From Isoetes taiwanensis (taxonomy: Eukaryota > Streptophyta > Lycopodiopsida > Isoetales > Isoetaceae), in NCBI GenBank assembly GCA_021234155.1, contig JAJEKV010000047.1, forward strand, positions 5,667,071-5,731,070: a DNA stretch of 64,000 nucleotides, in the 5' to 3' direction. Shown in pieces: positions 32,351-44,165 of this stretch. The notes under the pieces are model-generated. The model was not told the DNA's origin, made no database searches, and worked only from the letters and a program-made list of their open reading frames with translations. A program made the translations under genes and the position numbers. The first letter of the stretch is position 1, and the number at the start of each line of letters is the position of its first letter.

Positions 32351-34284
32351 ATGCGTCCGAAACTTCACACACGAAGAACTTCTTTCCCGGGGCGGTCTCG
32401 CTTGGAGGCGTCATCGGCGGACGGGAAGTTGTTAAGTGATATGTATGGATCTGCTTATGACATTGAGGTAGGCCACATTAGGTCTAGGGCTCGGTCGGCG
32501 CCACCCACCCCTTGTGTCATGTCTCGTCCAAATTCCCCACCTCAAGCGTGCAAACATTGCTCACAGCCTCAGTCACCTCATCACTATATATCAGGAGCCC
32601 TATCAGGCTCCACCTTCTCAACCTTACTTTCATACCCCGAAACATGCCTACATCCATCATTAAATGCGGCCATCGCCTCTGCCTTCACAACCATCATCTC
32701 CCCCGGGTGGGCAAGGATATCCACATGTCTCTTTTGCTCCTCCACAGGACTTTCCCTTCCCTACCTTTCCCACCGCTCTTCCTGTTTACAATCTTACAGA
32801 CCTCAAAACCAATGATCAGGCACCTCCAGTACCTCCACCTCAGCAACCCCTTCATCAGGGTCTTTCCGGCACCATACCACCTCCAATTCCACCTCAATAT
32901 AATCCCTATCCAGTTCCCGTCCAGCAAAGCACTTTCACCTCTACCTTTCAGACACTTAAGCTGACTTATCCCACCTTTGGCAACACGAAAGGCAAACCCT
33001 TAGACCAAAGTGCTCAAGCCCACATGGAAGAATTTGAGGCTTTGGTTGTCCTGAATGGTCATGCGCAACCTCAACTGAAATTCCACATCATGGCTCCCCT
33101 CATCAATGGCTCATGTCCAACAAAAGCCACTGGAAACAAGATTGGTCAGAAATGAGAACTGCTTTTCTCTCTCACTATGGGACCACGGATGATGATCAGC
33201 TTCATCTCAAGCAACTCAATGACCTTCAACAAGAGCCCACGGAGTCCGCCAGGGATTTTGCAGATCGTCTTCATATTCTGCTTTCAAGAAACTCAAGGAG
33301 TACCCCACACGAGCGGATCTTGAGTGCGGTTTCTCCAAGGACTTCCTCCGGCTATCCGACTCATGGTCAATACCCCGCTCCGAGACTTTGGAGCAGGGCT
33401 ATCGATCTTGTCAATCACTCGATCAATGTTTCCTCCCGGTGGCGTGGCTCTTCGGAGCTCCCTTTCATTCCACCCGTCATGGTTCCCCGGGCTGGCTGTT
33501 CAACCTCAACACGCCAATCCGCGGGCCTTGCGGTCGGATCACGGTGCCATATCTGCAAATATCAAGGCCACTTGGCAAATGAGTGCAACTCCACCAATGG
33601 CCCGCCTCATTGTAAAAGATGCAACATGTGCAATCATGCCACGGAAGAGTGCACTCGCACTCATCCTACACCTTTCCGCAACAAGATGGTTTATCAAGTG
33701 CAAACAACACCTCGGCACCAATGCGCAATATCGCACCCACCACCGCAGCGCAACCCAATCAACTCTATCAGCAACAGGAGCAACAACGGGGACCCAACAC
33801 ACGTCCTCCTTTTGATCCTTCGAAAGCTCAGTGTTATCACTGTCAAGAATGGGGTCATACCACCACGGCGTGTCCTCAACTTCCACAAGTTCAGGTGCAG
33901 CTTCCTGGCACAAATCAGACCACATCGGTCCGCCTCACGGCTTACCAACTCTGGATTGCTAATGGCAAACAAGGCCCGCGTCCTGTTCTTCGGAAGCCAC
34001 CTCGCGTGCCTCAGCAATCACGCTATCAACCAGTCCTGCCAATCAACCTCGGTTGGATCAACAAGCCCGGAAGAAATTTTTTGGGGCTCTTAATCCTCGA
34101 TCCGACCATCAAATTGGGTTGGTTTGGTTTCCACGCCAGAACTAGGGCGCCGCGTCCCTTAACCATTATTCCTAATGGCACACAACACCTGCCTTTGCCG
34201 TCGACACCATTCCTCATGAAGAAGAAAAAAAAAGGTTCACTTTGCATCCGACTTGGAGAAACTCATGCCGCATGTTATGCCTAA
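32351..34284 (+). pseudogene. outer element gag with three CCHC knuckles
   Basis: The coding trace passes through three frames. 32664-33155 is Pro/Gln-rich (PPVPPPQQPLHQ, IPPPIPPQYNPYP) and leads into TFGNTKGKP. 33113-33340 is the capsid region (SHWKQDWSEMRTAF, DLQQEPTESARDFADRL), as in Retrotrans_gag. Then two zinc knuckles occur at about 33560-33660 (CHICKYQGHLANEC and CKRCNMCNHATEEC), and a third at about 33833-33880 (CYHCQEWGHTTTAC). Zinc knuckles bind element RNA during packaging. Frame breaks at about 33330 and 33610 disable it. Three knuckles in one gag is more than the usual one or two. Confidence 0.8.
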
Positions 34285-34485
34285 AGTTCGCCAAAGCATT
34301 TTGAACCTCATGCAAAATTTTTGAAGGCGCCGTTGGCTAATGTTCATGCCACCACTAGAGCTCAACAAAGACAAGAAGCACCTTCCACGTCTCAACCTCC
34401 ACGCTCTCGGACATATCCAAATATAGGCTGCGAGGGTTGACCTACTCAAAGAAGTTGCTTTGCTTCTTTACCACGCACTCCACTT

Positions 34486-34867
34486 TTGTGGATCCAGCAG
34501 ATCCTTTTTCTCATGTGCCTCACGGAACTCCAAGAGGAGCTAGCCAAAATCAAAATTCCTTTAAGTTTGGCCACAATTTTGAAACTCTGTCCTGCTCTCA
34601 AGGACCAGTTACCACTCCCGACTGTTTTGGTTGGGGCTGTTGCTACCTCTACTCCCACGGTACATGCCACGGTGGGCAATCAACAAGTCAATCATGTTCA
34701 AATTGACGGAGGTAGCGCGGTCAATCTCATCACGGATAAACTCCGCAAACAAATGGGCATCAAACAACTCTATCGTGCCCCATATGACATCAAATTGGCC
34801 AATGGCCATATCACGAGACCTCAAGGCGTCACGCCTCTTCTTCACATCAACATTGGTGATCTCAGAT
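34486..34867 (+). pseudogene. outer element protease, first part
   Basis: The frame has LATILKLCPALKDQL, then NHVQIDGGSAVNLITDKL, where DGGSA replaces the textbook DSGA of retroviral-type aspartic proteases; this variant is common in plant Ty3 elements. IKLANGHITRPQG follows. The frame is cut at IGDLR by the inner element at 34868 and resumes at 45982. Confidence 0.8.
34863..34867. other. target site duplication CAGAT of the inner element (left)
   Basis: Repeated exactly at 45977-45981. Confidence 0.9.
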
Positions 34868-36478
34868 TGTGACGTCCCCTACTCCTTATACGATGCCCGC
34901 ATCGTATTCGAAGGAGGAGCATTCCCCCTGGCAGCTGCCTGACAAGGGCCATCCACCTGACTCTACTCCCATGGGGCAGAGCCAGCAAGGGAAGAGTGGA
35001 TGTGTCATTCACCCGTCTCCCATCGGGTCGACCTATCTGCGGAAGCGTGAACAAACAAACGTGAGCACAACTAACAATATACAAATACAATCATCATAGA
35101 GATAGTAACATCACAGAAATAACAATACCTTCATAGCAACAATACAAAGGGGAGATCCTACCCAGGACTCAGACTCAAGGAGAATGACCGGGACGGCGGC
35201 TAGGTCTCGAGTTCAGTTCATTGAGGCATGTAATTCATGGCAATGGATTTGGCTGGCATAGAACATGGCTTAGGGTAGTCCACTCCATCCGCCCCTCCCC
35301 GCACACTTTGCGAGTAGGTAGGTGAAAAGTGTTGGGACTTTGGCGTAACTGCTTGGGGTGAATAGCCGAGGGGCTACTACTGGCCGGGTTGCATCTCCCC
35401 AGCCCGATGAGGCGGGAAGAGAGTTGCCTCTCCTCCGAGGTATCCATGCTCATCGCTGGCGGCTAGAGGGCCACCGCTGCCTTATTCGACTTGAACTCAC
35501 CGGAAGGTCATATCCACCACCCCACGAAAATGTCGAGCTCATGCCTTGCCCACACGCTAAAGACAAGCCATTAAGCCTAGCCGACAAAGACCCCCGATAG
35601 GCTTTACTACCGAGAGGGGTCAGTCCACGATGAGACAAGTTCCTCCTTATCAACCCGGCCTTGCCCCTTCACCCACCCCGGTGGGCTCCTTACCAGGCCG
35701 CATTTATTTGGGAACTAAGGTGCTATGCTAGGAGCATCTACCCACGACCTTTAGGTCTCTACCCCCTTCCCAAAACAAGGAGATCACGAGTGGAATACAT
35801 ACAATATCCGCGAGCGAGAAATAGAGAATCACATCAATCTATCTACTTAACATCCAATGTTAGGTTCATTCGTTAGAGTCTCAGATCTAGGGATCTACAA
35901 GGCTTCCAGAGATGATCTAACATACTAAACCGGCATATTGCCACGCCCAAAGACGGTTTTGCACAACAGAACAACTGGATACCTGCTCCTTGGCTTGCTC
36001 CTGATCCTCGGAAAGCATCCATGCTCCTGGTCTTGCCGAAGACGACTGCTACTCAACAACCTGTTGTGCAATTCCGACTTTTCGGAGCCTGGCAATGCGA
36101 TTTTGAGTCCTACCTTGGCCGAATTGGCCCAGGGGAACCCTAATTGCGAAAGAGGAAAGGAAGCTCTAGAGAACCCTAATTGGCAAAGTGAAAAGGAGAG
36201 CTAGGGTCTAGGGTTTTAGCCCTTATATAGACCCTATCTAGGTTAGGGCATCCACATAGACAAATGGCTTTAAGCCATTTGGAAATGGATGAACAAGGAA
36301 CCTTTTGTTGTGTATGTTTAATTACATACCCAACATCCAAAGTTGCCCCCTAGGTGCAACCTTTAGCTCCTAGGTGCAACGTTATCCCGCTCTCAAGTAC
36401 ATGTCATCCGTGACATGTACGTGTGACGTGGCAGTATAATATACGTATTGGGAGCGTATATTATGCTGGAACGTCACA
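34868..36478 (-). repeat. 3' LTR of inner element
   Basis: 1611 bp. It is very similar to the 5' LTR, and 35938-36478 is close to identical to 45436-45976. Differences elsewhere are mostly small changes at CG, CAG and CTG sites. A TATA box on the minus strand (TCTATATAAGGGC, about 36217-36229) agrees with the other copy. The telo-box-like AAACCCTAGACCCTAG lies just downstream of it. Confidence 0.92.
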
Positions 36479-36492
36479 TTCTCCCCACCTTG
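36479..36492 (-). other. polypurine tract of inner element
   Basis: The minus strand reads AAGGTGGGGAGAA directly before the 3' LTR, in the context GACAGCATCAAGTC. This is typical for chromoviruses and primes plus-strand synthesis. Confidence 0.8.
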
Positions 36493-37284
36493 ACTTGATG
36501 CTGTCCTCAGCATCACGCGTCTCCCCACCTTGGGTACCTGCATATCCTGTAATTACAGAACTTTTACATCCATGTTATATTAATTACCTCAGGTAATATT
36601 TATAGTTTATTGTAATTGTACTGTGGTGAGAGGCTCTTCCGTCCTCTACTTCATAATCTCTTATTGACAAAAATTAACATCGGTTATAGTTTAGAAGTTT
36701 TAAGCTAGAACTCCATGTCGCCTCCTCACAACACATTATGGCCAAAATTATGTGTTGTGAGTTCTCGTAGCGCTATCCTCCTGCCGCTTAGTCCTTCTAA
36801 TTGCCTGCAGGATGTACGCTACGTTAGTACATTTTTAATTATTATAAAAGTTAGTTGTAAGGGAACCACCCATTAAATACAATTATATGGATGCAAGGCA
36901 TATCTCCCGGCATAGGAAGATTATGTTTCTTCCATCATGGCCGAGGAGAGAGCGCCCTATCATGCCTATATGCCGCTCATGCCTACACCTGTAGTTGCCT
37001 AGCGTGGGACTTGGGTCCTTCCCCAGATATGGGGCGTGAAGGGCCCTCCCGTAGGCATTGACTAGAGGTGCTTTTCCTATCAATGCATGCCGAATGACCT
37101 CCTTTCTCGAGGGTCGCCTACTTCGTGGAACAGTAGACTTCTAATCTACCTTCCACTCACTCAAAGCGGAAACGGTCATGCCTACATTGACATTACACCA
37201 CGCCCTAGAGAACCTAGTGGTCTCATCATCGGTAACAACGGATGCAACCCATGCCTAGCATAGGCTGCATCGCGTGAATTAACC
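36493..37284. other. 3' noncoding region of inner element
   Basis: No coding frame. It contains AATTACCTCAGGTAATATTT and a 16-bp inverted repeat near 36727-36763 (CTCACAACACA..TGTGTTGTGAG). Confidence 0.6.
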
Positions 37285-38142
37285 TTAGCTACACATGCTT
37301 AAATCTAAACCCAAATCGACATGCCCGAGCCGATTTCTTGGTTGCTGATGTCGACTACTTGGTGGACGAGCCGACCCTTGCATTGCTCCATAAACTTCGG
37401 GTGCTTGCTTCTTAAGATCTGATTCCAAGATTACCCGCGTGGCGTCTTCCATCGGTAAGTGCTTCCACTTCACAAGATATTGGAGAAATTTTGACCTTCT
37501 TGTCTTCTTATAAGATCTATTAAGAAGGACTTCCGGGACGATTTCAATATGCTCGTCCGTCATTTCTAAAAACTCATTTGTTTCCAATACTTCCTCGGGA
37601 TTAGGGGTGTGCCTCTTTAGCAGACTTACGTGGAATACTTTATGGATTTTGAGATGTGCTGGCAGGTCCAACTTGTAGGATTGGGTACCTACTCTCTTCT
37701 CTATCTTGAAAGGTCCAGCCCATCTTGGAGCAAGCTTCTTGCAATTGCCGATGCGGAGCTTGGCCTGCTTGACTTTGATCTTCAACCATACTTTGTCTCC
37801 CACTTCAAATTCTCTTACTGTCCTATGCTTGTCGGCGATGCTTTTCTGCCTGCTTCTTGCTGCAAGGAGGTATCCTCTCACTTCTTCCACCAAGTCTTGC
37901 ATTTCCGAAAGCATTTGCTGGGAGACTTCCACCTTGGACACAGGGTTGTGCCAAGTATCCGGGGTAAGACACTGATACCCGTAGTTAATCATAAAAGGAC
38001 TCATCTGCGATGACTCCTGCTTGGTGCTGTTGTATGCAAACTCTACTAGGTGGATGAAATCATCCCACTTGGATTGCTTGTTCCATACATAGCTTCTTAA
38101 CATATCTTCGATGATCCTGTTTGTCCTCTCCGGCCCGACCAT
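37285..38142 (-). pseudogene. inner element integrase C-terminus plus chromodomain
   Basis: The frame starts at PERTNRIIEDMLRSYV (end of the integrase core), followed by WDDFIHLVEFAYNS and FMINYGYQCLTPD, the typical FxxxYG..P segment. Then come the GPF motif (RWAGPFKIEKRVG), HKVFHVSLLKRH, and a chromodomain (about residues 215-260: VPEVLLNRSY, LQYLVKWKHLPMEDAT). Chromodomains of this class bind methylated histone H3 and direct insertion to heterochromatin. A frame change near 38130 separates it from the integrase core. Confidence 0.85.
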
Positions 38143-38510
38143 CCGTTTGGGGATGATATGCCGTGCTCATCGAAAAGCTTTGTCCGGATGGTGGTGAATA
38201 GGTCCTGCCAAAAGGCACTCATAAACTTGGAGTCTCTATCCGAGATTATCTCCCTCGGCATGCCATGGAGCCTAAAAATCTCCTTAACAAATAGGTTGGC
38301 CGTGTCTAATGCCGTATCTGTTGTCTTGCACGGCACAAAGTGTGCCATCTTTGACAACTTATCTACTACCACCATCAAGGCATCTTCCCTTGCTGTTCTT
38401 GGGAGTCCTGTAATAAAATCCATACTTATTACCTCCCACTTAGCGTTTGGTACAGGCAATGGTTCCAAGGCACTGAATCCGGAGCTGTTCCGCTTTGTCT
38501 CTGGCGGCAT
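38097..38510 (-). pseudogene. inner element integrase core
   Basis: WEVISMDFITGLPRT holds the first catalytic Asp, LMVVVDKLSKMAHF the strand context, and REIISDRDSKFMSAFWQ the second Asp. The Glu region reads AYHPQTDG only after a frame change; in this frame it runs off at LFDEHGISS. Two extra or altered bases, where the expected CAGGCAGAG appears as CGGGCCGGAG (near 38107-38118), break the highly conserved DGQAERTN motif. Confidence 0.85.
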
Positions 38511-39474
38511 ATCCGCACTCTCTAATATATCTTGCTATTTCCTTCTTCATGCCGGGCCAATAATAACTGCTTCTAATCTTGAAGTACGTCTTCATGAACC
38601 CTGCATGCCCTGCTATGGGACTATTGTGTGTATCATTCAAGATAAGCTTTCTAACTTGAGAAGATTTTGGTACACACAATTTATTTTTATAATATAGCAA
38701 GTTTCCTTCCTTCTTGTAGTGCCTGAACATCTCCCTTTCCTTGTCCGTCCTGGCTTCTTTGGAAAGGCTCGCCCAAACTTCCTTGAAGTCGAGGTCCGTC
38801 GGCAATGTTTCCTCAATCTTCCTGCCAAACTCGCTTACGAGTGTTGATATGGTGTTACAATGGATTCTTGTTGCCAATGGCTTCCTGGAAAGGGCATCCG
38901 CAACCACATTGAGCTTCCCTGGTTTATAACTTATCTCAAAGTCATATTCTTCCAGGAATTCCATCCATCTCCTTTGCCTCAAATTGAGGAGCGGCTGCGT
39001 AAATATGTATTGAAGGCTTTGGTGATCTGTGTCTAGCTGGAATTTTCTTCCCAATAGGTAATGCCTCCAAATTCTTAAGGCCCTTACTATAGCCAGGAGC
39101 TCTTGATCGTGCGTTGGGTAGCGCTGCTCGGCGTCGTTCAACTTCTTGGAGTCATAGGCCACTACTCTTTCCTCCTGCATGAGGACTGCGCCTGTTGCTA
39201 TCCTGCTAGCATCTGTTGCTACGAGCTTATCTTTGGTCGGATCTGGCAAGACCAATACCGGTGCCGTCGTCAAAGCTTCCTTTAGTGTCTCAAATGCTTT
39301 CTGGGCCTTGTTTTGCCAATGAGTTGCCCAATCTTTTATCTTCCCACCTTTTGTGAGATCTGTTAATGGCGCTGCTACCTTGGCAAAATTCTTCACAAAT
39401 CTTCTATAATAGCCTGCTAGCCCTAGGAAGCTCCTGACTTCATGCGTATTCTTTGGTGCCGGCCAGCCGATCAC
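38440..39474 (-). pseudogene. inner element RT end, RNase H and integrase zinc finger
   Basis: The frame reads [25 protein letters not shown] (shortened: [14 protein letters not shown]), the RT connection. RNase H follows with [36 protein letters not shown] (shortened: [10 protein letters not shown]) and [23 protein letters not shown] marks the end of RNase H. The integrase HHCC region has [17 protein letters not shown] and [17 protein letters not shown], but the second CxxC cysteine is not readable because the frame breaks at the Cys. Confidence 0.88.
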
Positions 39475-39516
39475 GGCTTCTATCTTCGCGGTGCGTGGAA
39501 ATGCCTTCTGGCGTGA

Positions 39517-40437
39517 TCACGCGTGCCCCAAGTACTCCACTCTTTTCCGCTTCGGCGGTGGCGCCGATAACCGCGCAAAGAGTTGATGCCTTCTTAACTT
39601 TTCAAGCACCTTCCTCAATTGTTGGGCGTGCTCCTCCACAGACTTGCTGTACACCAAGATATCGTCGAAGAAGACTATGATGAAGGAATCTAAAAATTCG
39701 CGGAAGACGTCGTTCATTAACCTCATGAATGTGGCTGGCGCATTAGACAATCCAAAGGGCATAACTGTGAACTCATAGTGCCCATATCTTGTCCTGAACG
39801 CTGTCTTATGGATGTCTTCCTCTTTGATCCTAATCTGGTGATACCCTGATCTGAGATCTATTTTGGAGAAGATCTTTGCTCCCTGCAACTGATCCATTAA
39901 GTCATCTGACCTAGGCAAGGCATACTTATTTTTGATGGTGTGCTTATTTAACTGACGGTAATCAATGCACATCCTAAGGCTCCCATCCTTCTTCTTCACA
40001 AAGAGAATAGGGGCTCCGAACGGGGAGACACTAGGTCTTATGAACCCTAGGTCTAGCAATTCCTGCAATTGCTTCTTTAACTCCGTCAACTCCTCGGTTG
40101 ACATCCTATAGGGTGCCTTGCTTGTAGGCTTCGTCCCAGGTTCAAGTGCTATTTCACACTCGACTCCTCTATAGGGCGGAAGCTGCTTAATCTCATCAGG
40201 AAACAAGTCGTGAAATTCCTCGATCAACTTTGCTATTGGCCTGGGAAGCTTGCTAGATTCTTTGATCTCTTTATTTCTCTCGGGCTCCTGATCTTGGAGC
40301 TCAAGCTTAAGGAGATAGGCCACCTGCTGCTTTCTTATGCACTTAAGCAATTTTTCACTACTCATGCATTGCATGATTGGGGTTACTTCTTTACCTGTGA
40401 TCTCGATGACTTTGCCCTCTGGCGTTGTTAAGGTCAC
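39517..40437 (-). pseudogene. inner element reverse transcriptase
   Basis: The frame begins [18 protein letters not shown] (end of the protease-RT linker), then [17 protein letters not shown] motifs: [82 protein letters not shown], and the catalytic FFDDILVYS (F-x-DD). It ends at EYLGHA with a stop where EYLGHxIT is expected. Two single-base changes near 39512 and 39480 shift the frame into and out of the ISTHxxKIEAV segment. The polymerase core itself is intact. Confidence 0.9.
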
Positions 40438-41968
40438 CTTACGTTTCCCACAATCGATGATTGCTCCTCCGATACCGAGTCTGTATCTGAGCTGGAGCTC
40501 GAGGATCCCGAACTAGGAGATCTTCTCCTTCTGCTTCTCTTCCTTTGTTGCACTGTCCGGCCAGCTGGTGTTTCCGGCAAGGGTACATTCTGGTCCTGTC
40601 CTCCTATTGCTGCTACCCCTGCTAACAATGCCCTTATGTCGTGGATGTCCGATCTGATCTGGGATAGCTCTTCTTCCGGTGTTACTGCCTCGAATTCTGG
40701 GCGCAGATTCCTCGGCTGAAAGCGCCTTGGTGGGGTATGCTCTTGTGCTCGCTGCCTGTGTTTATCAAGGTTTCTAGGTACTCTAGCTGCATGCACATTA
40801 GAGTACATTCTGATCATTAGCTCTTGTTTTGTGTGTTACGTTGCTTTACTTGTTTATACAATTTGAGGGAACAATTATATACAAAAAGAGGTATATATTA
40901 TATTCATATATATATACTAAAACTTTTACATGCAAATTAATAAACTTCTACTCTTGAAATTTCTTGAGGTAGTCAGGGTGGTCTTCCAAAAATTTCTTCA
41001 CTTGGGCCGTACCTAATGACCCCCCCTAAATTCCTAAGGATATTTGTTGTCGTTCCTCCTTGGAGTGCTGCCTCCATGTCTTCAATTCTCCTATCTGATG
41101 TATACGCAGCTGTCACTGCCAATCTGCCCTGCCGCCTATAAGGGATTGCAAAGTCGAAGATGGTCAATGCAATCGCTCTCTTGATCAGGACAACATGATC
41201 GATGTTTGATGCTAATCGAGCATGGTGTCCAAATCCTGAGAGGGCGATAAGCATAAAGACCCCTTCTTCGCCTCGTGGGCTAAATTGGCGGTGAATAACC
41301 GCTATTCTTCCGTCTAGCAGCAACGGCAGGTAGTATCTGAGTGCTTTATCATGCCCTGCTTCTTCGGCAGACGAGGAAGTTGCCCTGTGCCTTCCCGCGA
41401 AGTCATCCACTTGTACTTCCTCTAGCTCTCTGAAGTCTTGGTGCACCAGCCTCCTTAGATTGATACTGCCTCCATGTTGCTTCAGGATTGGTGTTGGCGA
41501 GCTCGGTAACAATGCTGATGTGGACTTGCCCTTGATGCCCATTTGTTCTTGAATCGCCATGAACTCCTCCTCCGAGGGCAATTCCCTTTCGGTCATCATC
41601 TGCCTGATGCCTGCGTAAGCTTCTATATCTGATGATGTCTCGCCGGTGAAGGTCCTGGCTTCTCTTATGCTGATAGGGAAGTCCTGAGCTTCTCGATCGA
41701 TGAAGTCGTCGAGATCTGCCTGCTGTCGTAGAAGGTGCAAAATCTCATCCACCCTAAGGCCTCTGTCGCGGCATTGTGGGAGATTCTTAATGTCATGGAG
41801 GGTTAGGTATGCCTCACCTGCTATGAATACCGGTGTCAAGCTTGTAATGCCCTGCCCGAGTGGTGGGGCTCTTCTTGTTGCTCTTAGTCCCTCTTCGAAG
41901 CTTTGGATCTGCTGTTCTGCCTGCTGCCCCTCTTGCTCCAGATCCAGGTCTTGGTGGTCCCACTTCAT
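40434..41968 (-). pseudogene. inner element gag-like region without zinc knuckle
   Basis: The frame 40973-41968 (331 codons) is Glu/Gln-rich with DEILHLLRQQADLDDFIDR and NILRNLGGVIRYGPSEE. 40434-40817 has EELSQIRSDIHDIRALLAG, a coiled segment, then SR/RS-rich [17 protein letters not shown] and DTDSVSEE. That is followed at once, in another frame, by AIIDCGKRK of the protease-RT linker. So neither a CCHC knuckle nor the protease DSG is present between gag and RT. I know no match for the main frame, and gag is inferred from position. Confidence 0.55.
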
Positions 41969-42049
41969 TATTCCTCCTCTTCTTCTTCTTCTTCTTGCTC
42001 GTACTCGAGTCGCATCCGTTCCTCCTCCGCTGCGGCCATGGCTATGGGT

Positions 42050-42544
42050 TCAACTTCTAAAGGCTGAACTGAGGGTTCCCCTATCTGGGTTTGACCCAGC
42101 TGCTGTATAGGAGAAGTACCTCCTCCTATTGACAGAAATGGACATGTAGTTGGGAAGGCGGACTGCTTTATTCTCTAAATACTTATCTACATTTGGGATA
42201 TCTTGCAGGGCTGACTTGAGGGCAGTGTTAGGTGCAAAATATCCTACACAAGGTGGGAGTTCTACCAAAGATGGTCCTATCTTGGCGTGGAACTCAGACA
42301 TAATGCTCTGTTAGAAGGGAGTGGCGTTGATGGTAGCTTCAATGTCGAGTTCCCTTCGGAAGACACTGAAGACGGATTCGATGTCAGCTTCAGCCACATG
42401 AGCTGTGGCGCTGTACCATCGCTTGAATGAAGAAGTGGCCATGGGCACTGAGGAGCTGGGGATGACAGACAGATGCTGAAGCGCCCTAAGGATCAGGGAA
42501 ATCGGCTTGGAGCAGAGAGCGAGGTTGTAAGGCGCAAATGACAC
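42050..42544 (-). pseudogene. inner element N-terminal gag-like frames
   Basis: Two adjacent frames, 42311-42544 (AADIESVFSVFRREL-like, with SSSVPMATSSFKRWYSA) and 42050-42301 (LVELPPCVGYFAPNTAL, IPNVDKYLENK, LPNYMS). The second resembles 6084-6287 of element A in both sequence pattern and location. The function is not known. Confidence 0.45.
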
Positions 42545-42725
42545 TTGGGTTCCCCTTTATAGGCAAAACCCTAATTTTGGGAAAATTTTAGGTTCGCATT
42601 TGTCTGAATTTCTAGGGTCTAGAGGTATAATTCATGGGCTAACTGAGCTTGGAAATACTTCTAAGGGTCCCTAAGCAATGATTTTGGTTCGTTTAAGGAC
42701 AGCTTTTGGGTCAATTCGGACGTGA

Positions 42726-44165
42726 CCACTCACACAGTGCGCCAGAGTGGGATTGGTTTGGGGACCGAATCGGTTCGGGCGCACTCTGTGAGGGGTGGGC
42801 TTTTATTTAGATCAATAATGATGCTAACTAGAGAACTAAGGGTATAATCCTGGGTATCTCATTGAGATAACCTGGATTGAGCCCTTACTCGCCTTATTTG
42901 GGCAAGTTTTGGTCTAGATTGGGGGTCGACCACTCACACAGTGCGCCATGGGGGGATCGGTTTGCAAACCGAATGAGCCTGGGCGCACTCTGTGAGGGGT
43001 GGAACTCCATTCGGCTGATAGTTGGCCGGTTTTGACAAACTATGGGTCAAATCCTACTAATTGGAAGGCCCCGAAGTCCCTCCCGGTTCGTGTCCTCCCG
43101 CTCCCTCCTCAGATTCGGAGTCGGACGAAGATGGGGGCTTCTCAGGATCCGGCTCCTGTATGGTCACTCCTACAGCGGGCGTCTTCTTCTTCTTCGGTTT
43201 CTTTGCCGGCACCTCCGGGTCCTTGCCTTTCTCCGCTCTCACCCTCTCCCGCTCCTCCTTGCGCTTCCTCCTTTCTTCCCTCCTCTGTTCCTTCTCCTCC
43301 CTCCTCTTCCGCCGCTCCTCTTTTTCTTTGCGACGCTCCGCCTTTGATTTCTTCGGCTGGCTTTCTTCTCTTTTCCTCTTAGCCTCCTTTGGTTCGGGCT
43401 CACGGTTACGGTTCGGTTCTTAGGTCATCAGCGAAGATCTCCCTCTCGACTCCCTTCTCAATTCCTCGGCGTCCATCTCCCGGTCGGGCTGCTCCGATAC
43501 TTGTTCTGCTCTTACGGGTTAGGGTTAGGTGGTTCTCTCTGAGTGCCTCTGTTCTTGATGTGTGCTTGTGCGTATGCGGACTTACGTTTGACGACCAGCT
43601 CTGGGGCGACATATAACGGGTGGCATAACCTTGCGTCGCGGTTTGTTTCGTCTGCATTGCCATGCTTTTGTTTGACGAAGTTTCGAGCTTTGGCGCTGAA
43701 GATCGTCTTCTTGGCGAAGCCGTCCTCCTCGAAAAGGTGGGGATAAAATAGAAAACCTAATTTTCTATTTATAGGGAGGTGGAATTTAGGGTTGGGACCT
43801 GCAATTCATATGGGGAAAAACAAACTAGGGCATTAGCGAAGGTACGAGGCGTTCTGGTGGTTTACCATACTCTAAAACACCCACCACTCACACAAGTCGC
43901 TGGGCGATTGGATTACCAATCGAATGAGTCTGGGTGCACTCTGTGAGGGGTCGACTGTTTTTGAAGCTATTTTATAATTCACAGGGAGTTTCTTAGTGTT
44001 ATAAAATACAAACCGGACTAGATTGAAGGGAGTAAACTAATCTATACTATCAGTTTAATTAACTTGTACTTCTATTTAGGTCAACGTTGGTCAACCACTC
44101 ACACATCGCTTTGGTTCGATTCGGATTGCAAAACCGAATGGGCCCAGCGCACTCGTGAGGGGTGG
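42726..44165 (-). repeat. leader hairpin array of inner element (four hairpins)
   Basis: Four inverted repeats, 42726-42798, 42930-43002, 43883-43951 and 44094-44165, all lie between primer site and gag. Outer arms are CCACTCACACAGTGCGCC and GGCGCACTCTGTGAGGGGTGG. Inside each is a second palindrome, best seen in TCGGTTTGCAAACCGA at 42958-42973. The third and fourth have decayed arms. They are the counterpart of the hairpins at 6673-6953 in element A. Confidence 0.8.
43057..43440 (-). pseudogene. Lys/Arg-rich frame in the leader of inner element
   Basis: The minus-strand reading is almost entirely KREERRKREEKE-like charged repeats, then KKPKKKKTPAVGVTI and PEKPPSSSDSESEEG. It would give a basic coil with a nuclear-localisation-like stretch and an acidic Ser-rich tail. 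It lies between the second and third leader hairpins. It may be a captured or separate small ORF; no family is recognised. Confidence 0.35.

Noticed and set aside
32115-32414. 99-codon minus-strand frame overlapping the 5' LTR of the outer element
   Set aside because: It spans the LTR border and is antisense to the element; no motif.
43061-43423. Plus-strand Ser/Phe/Leu-rich frames
   Set aside because: They are antisense to the Lys/Arg-rich frame inside the inner retrotransposon, and both are of doubtful coding value.
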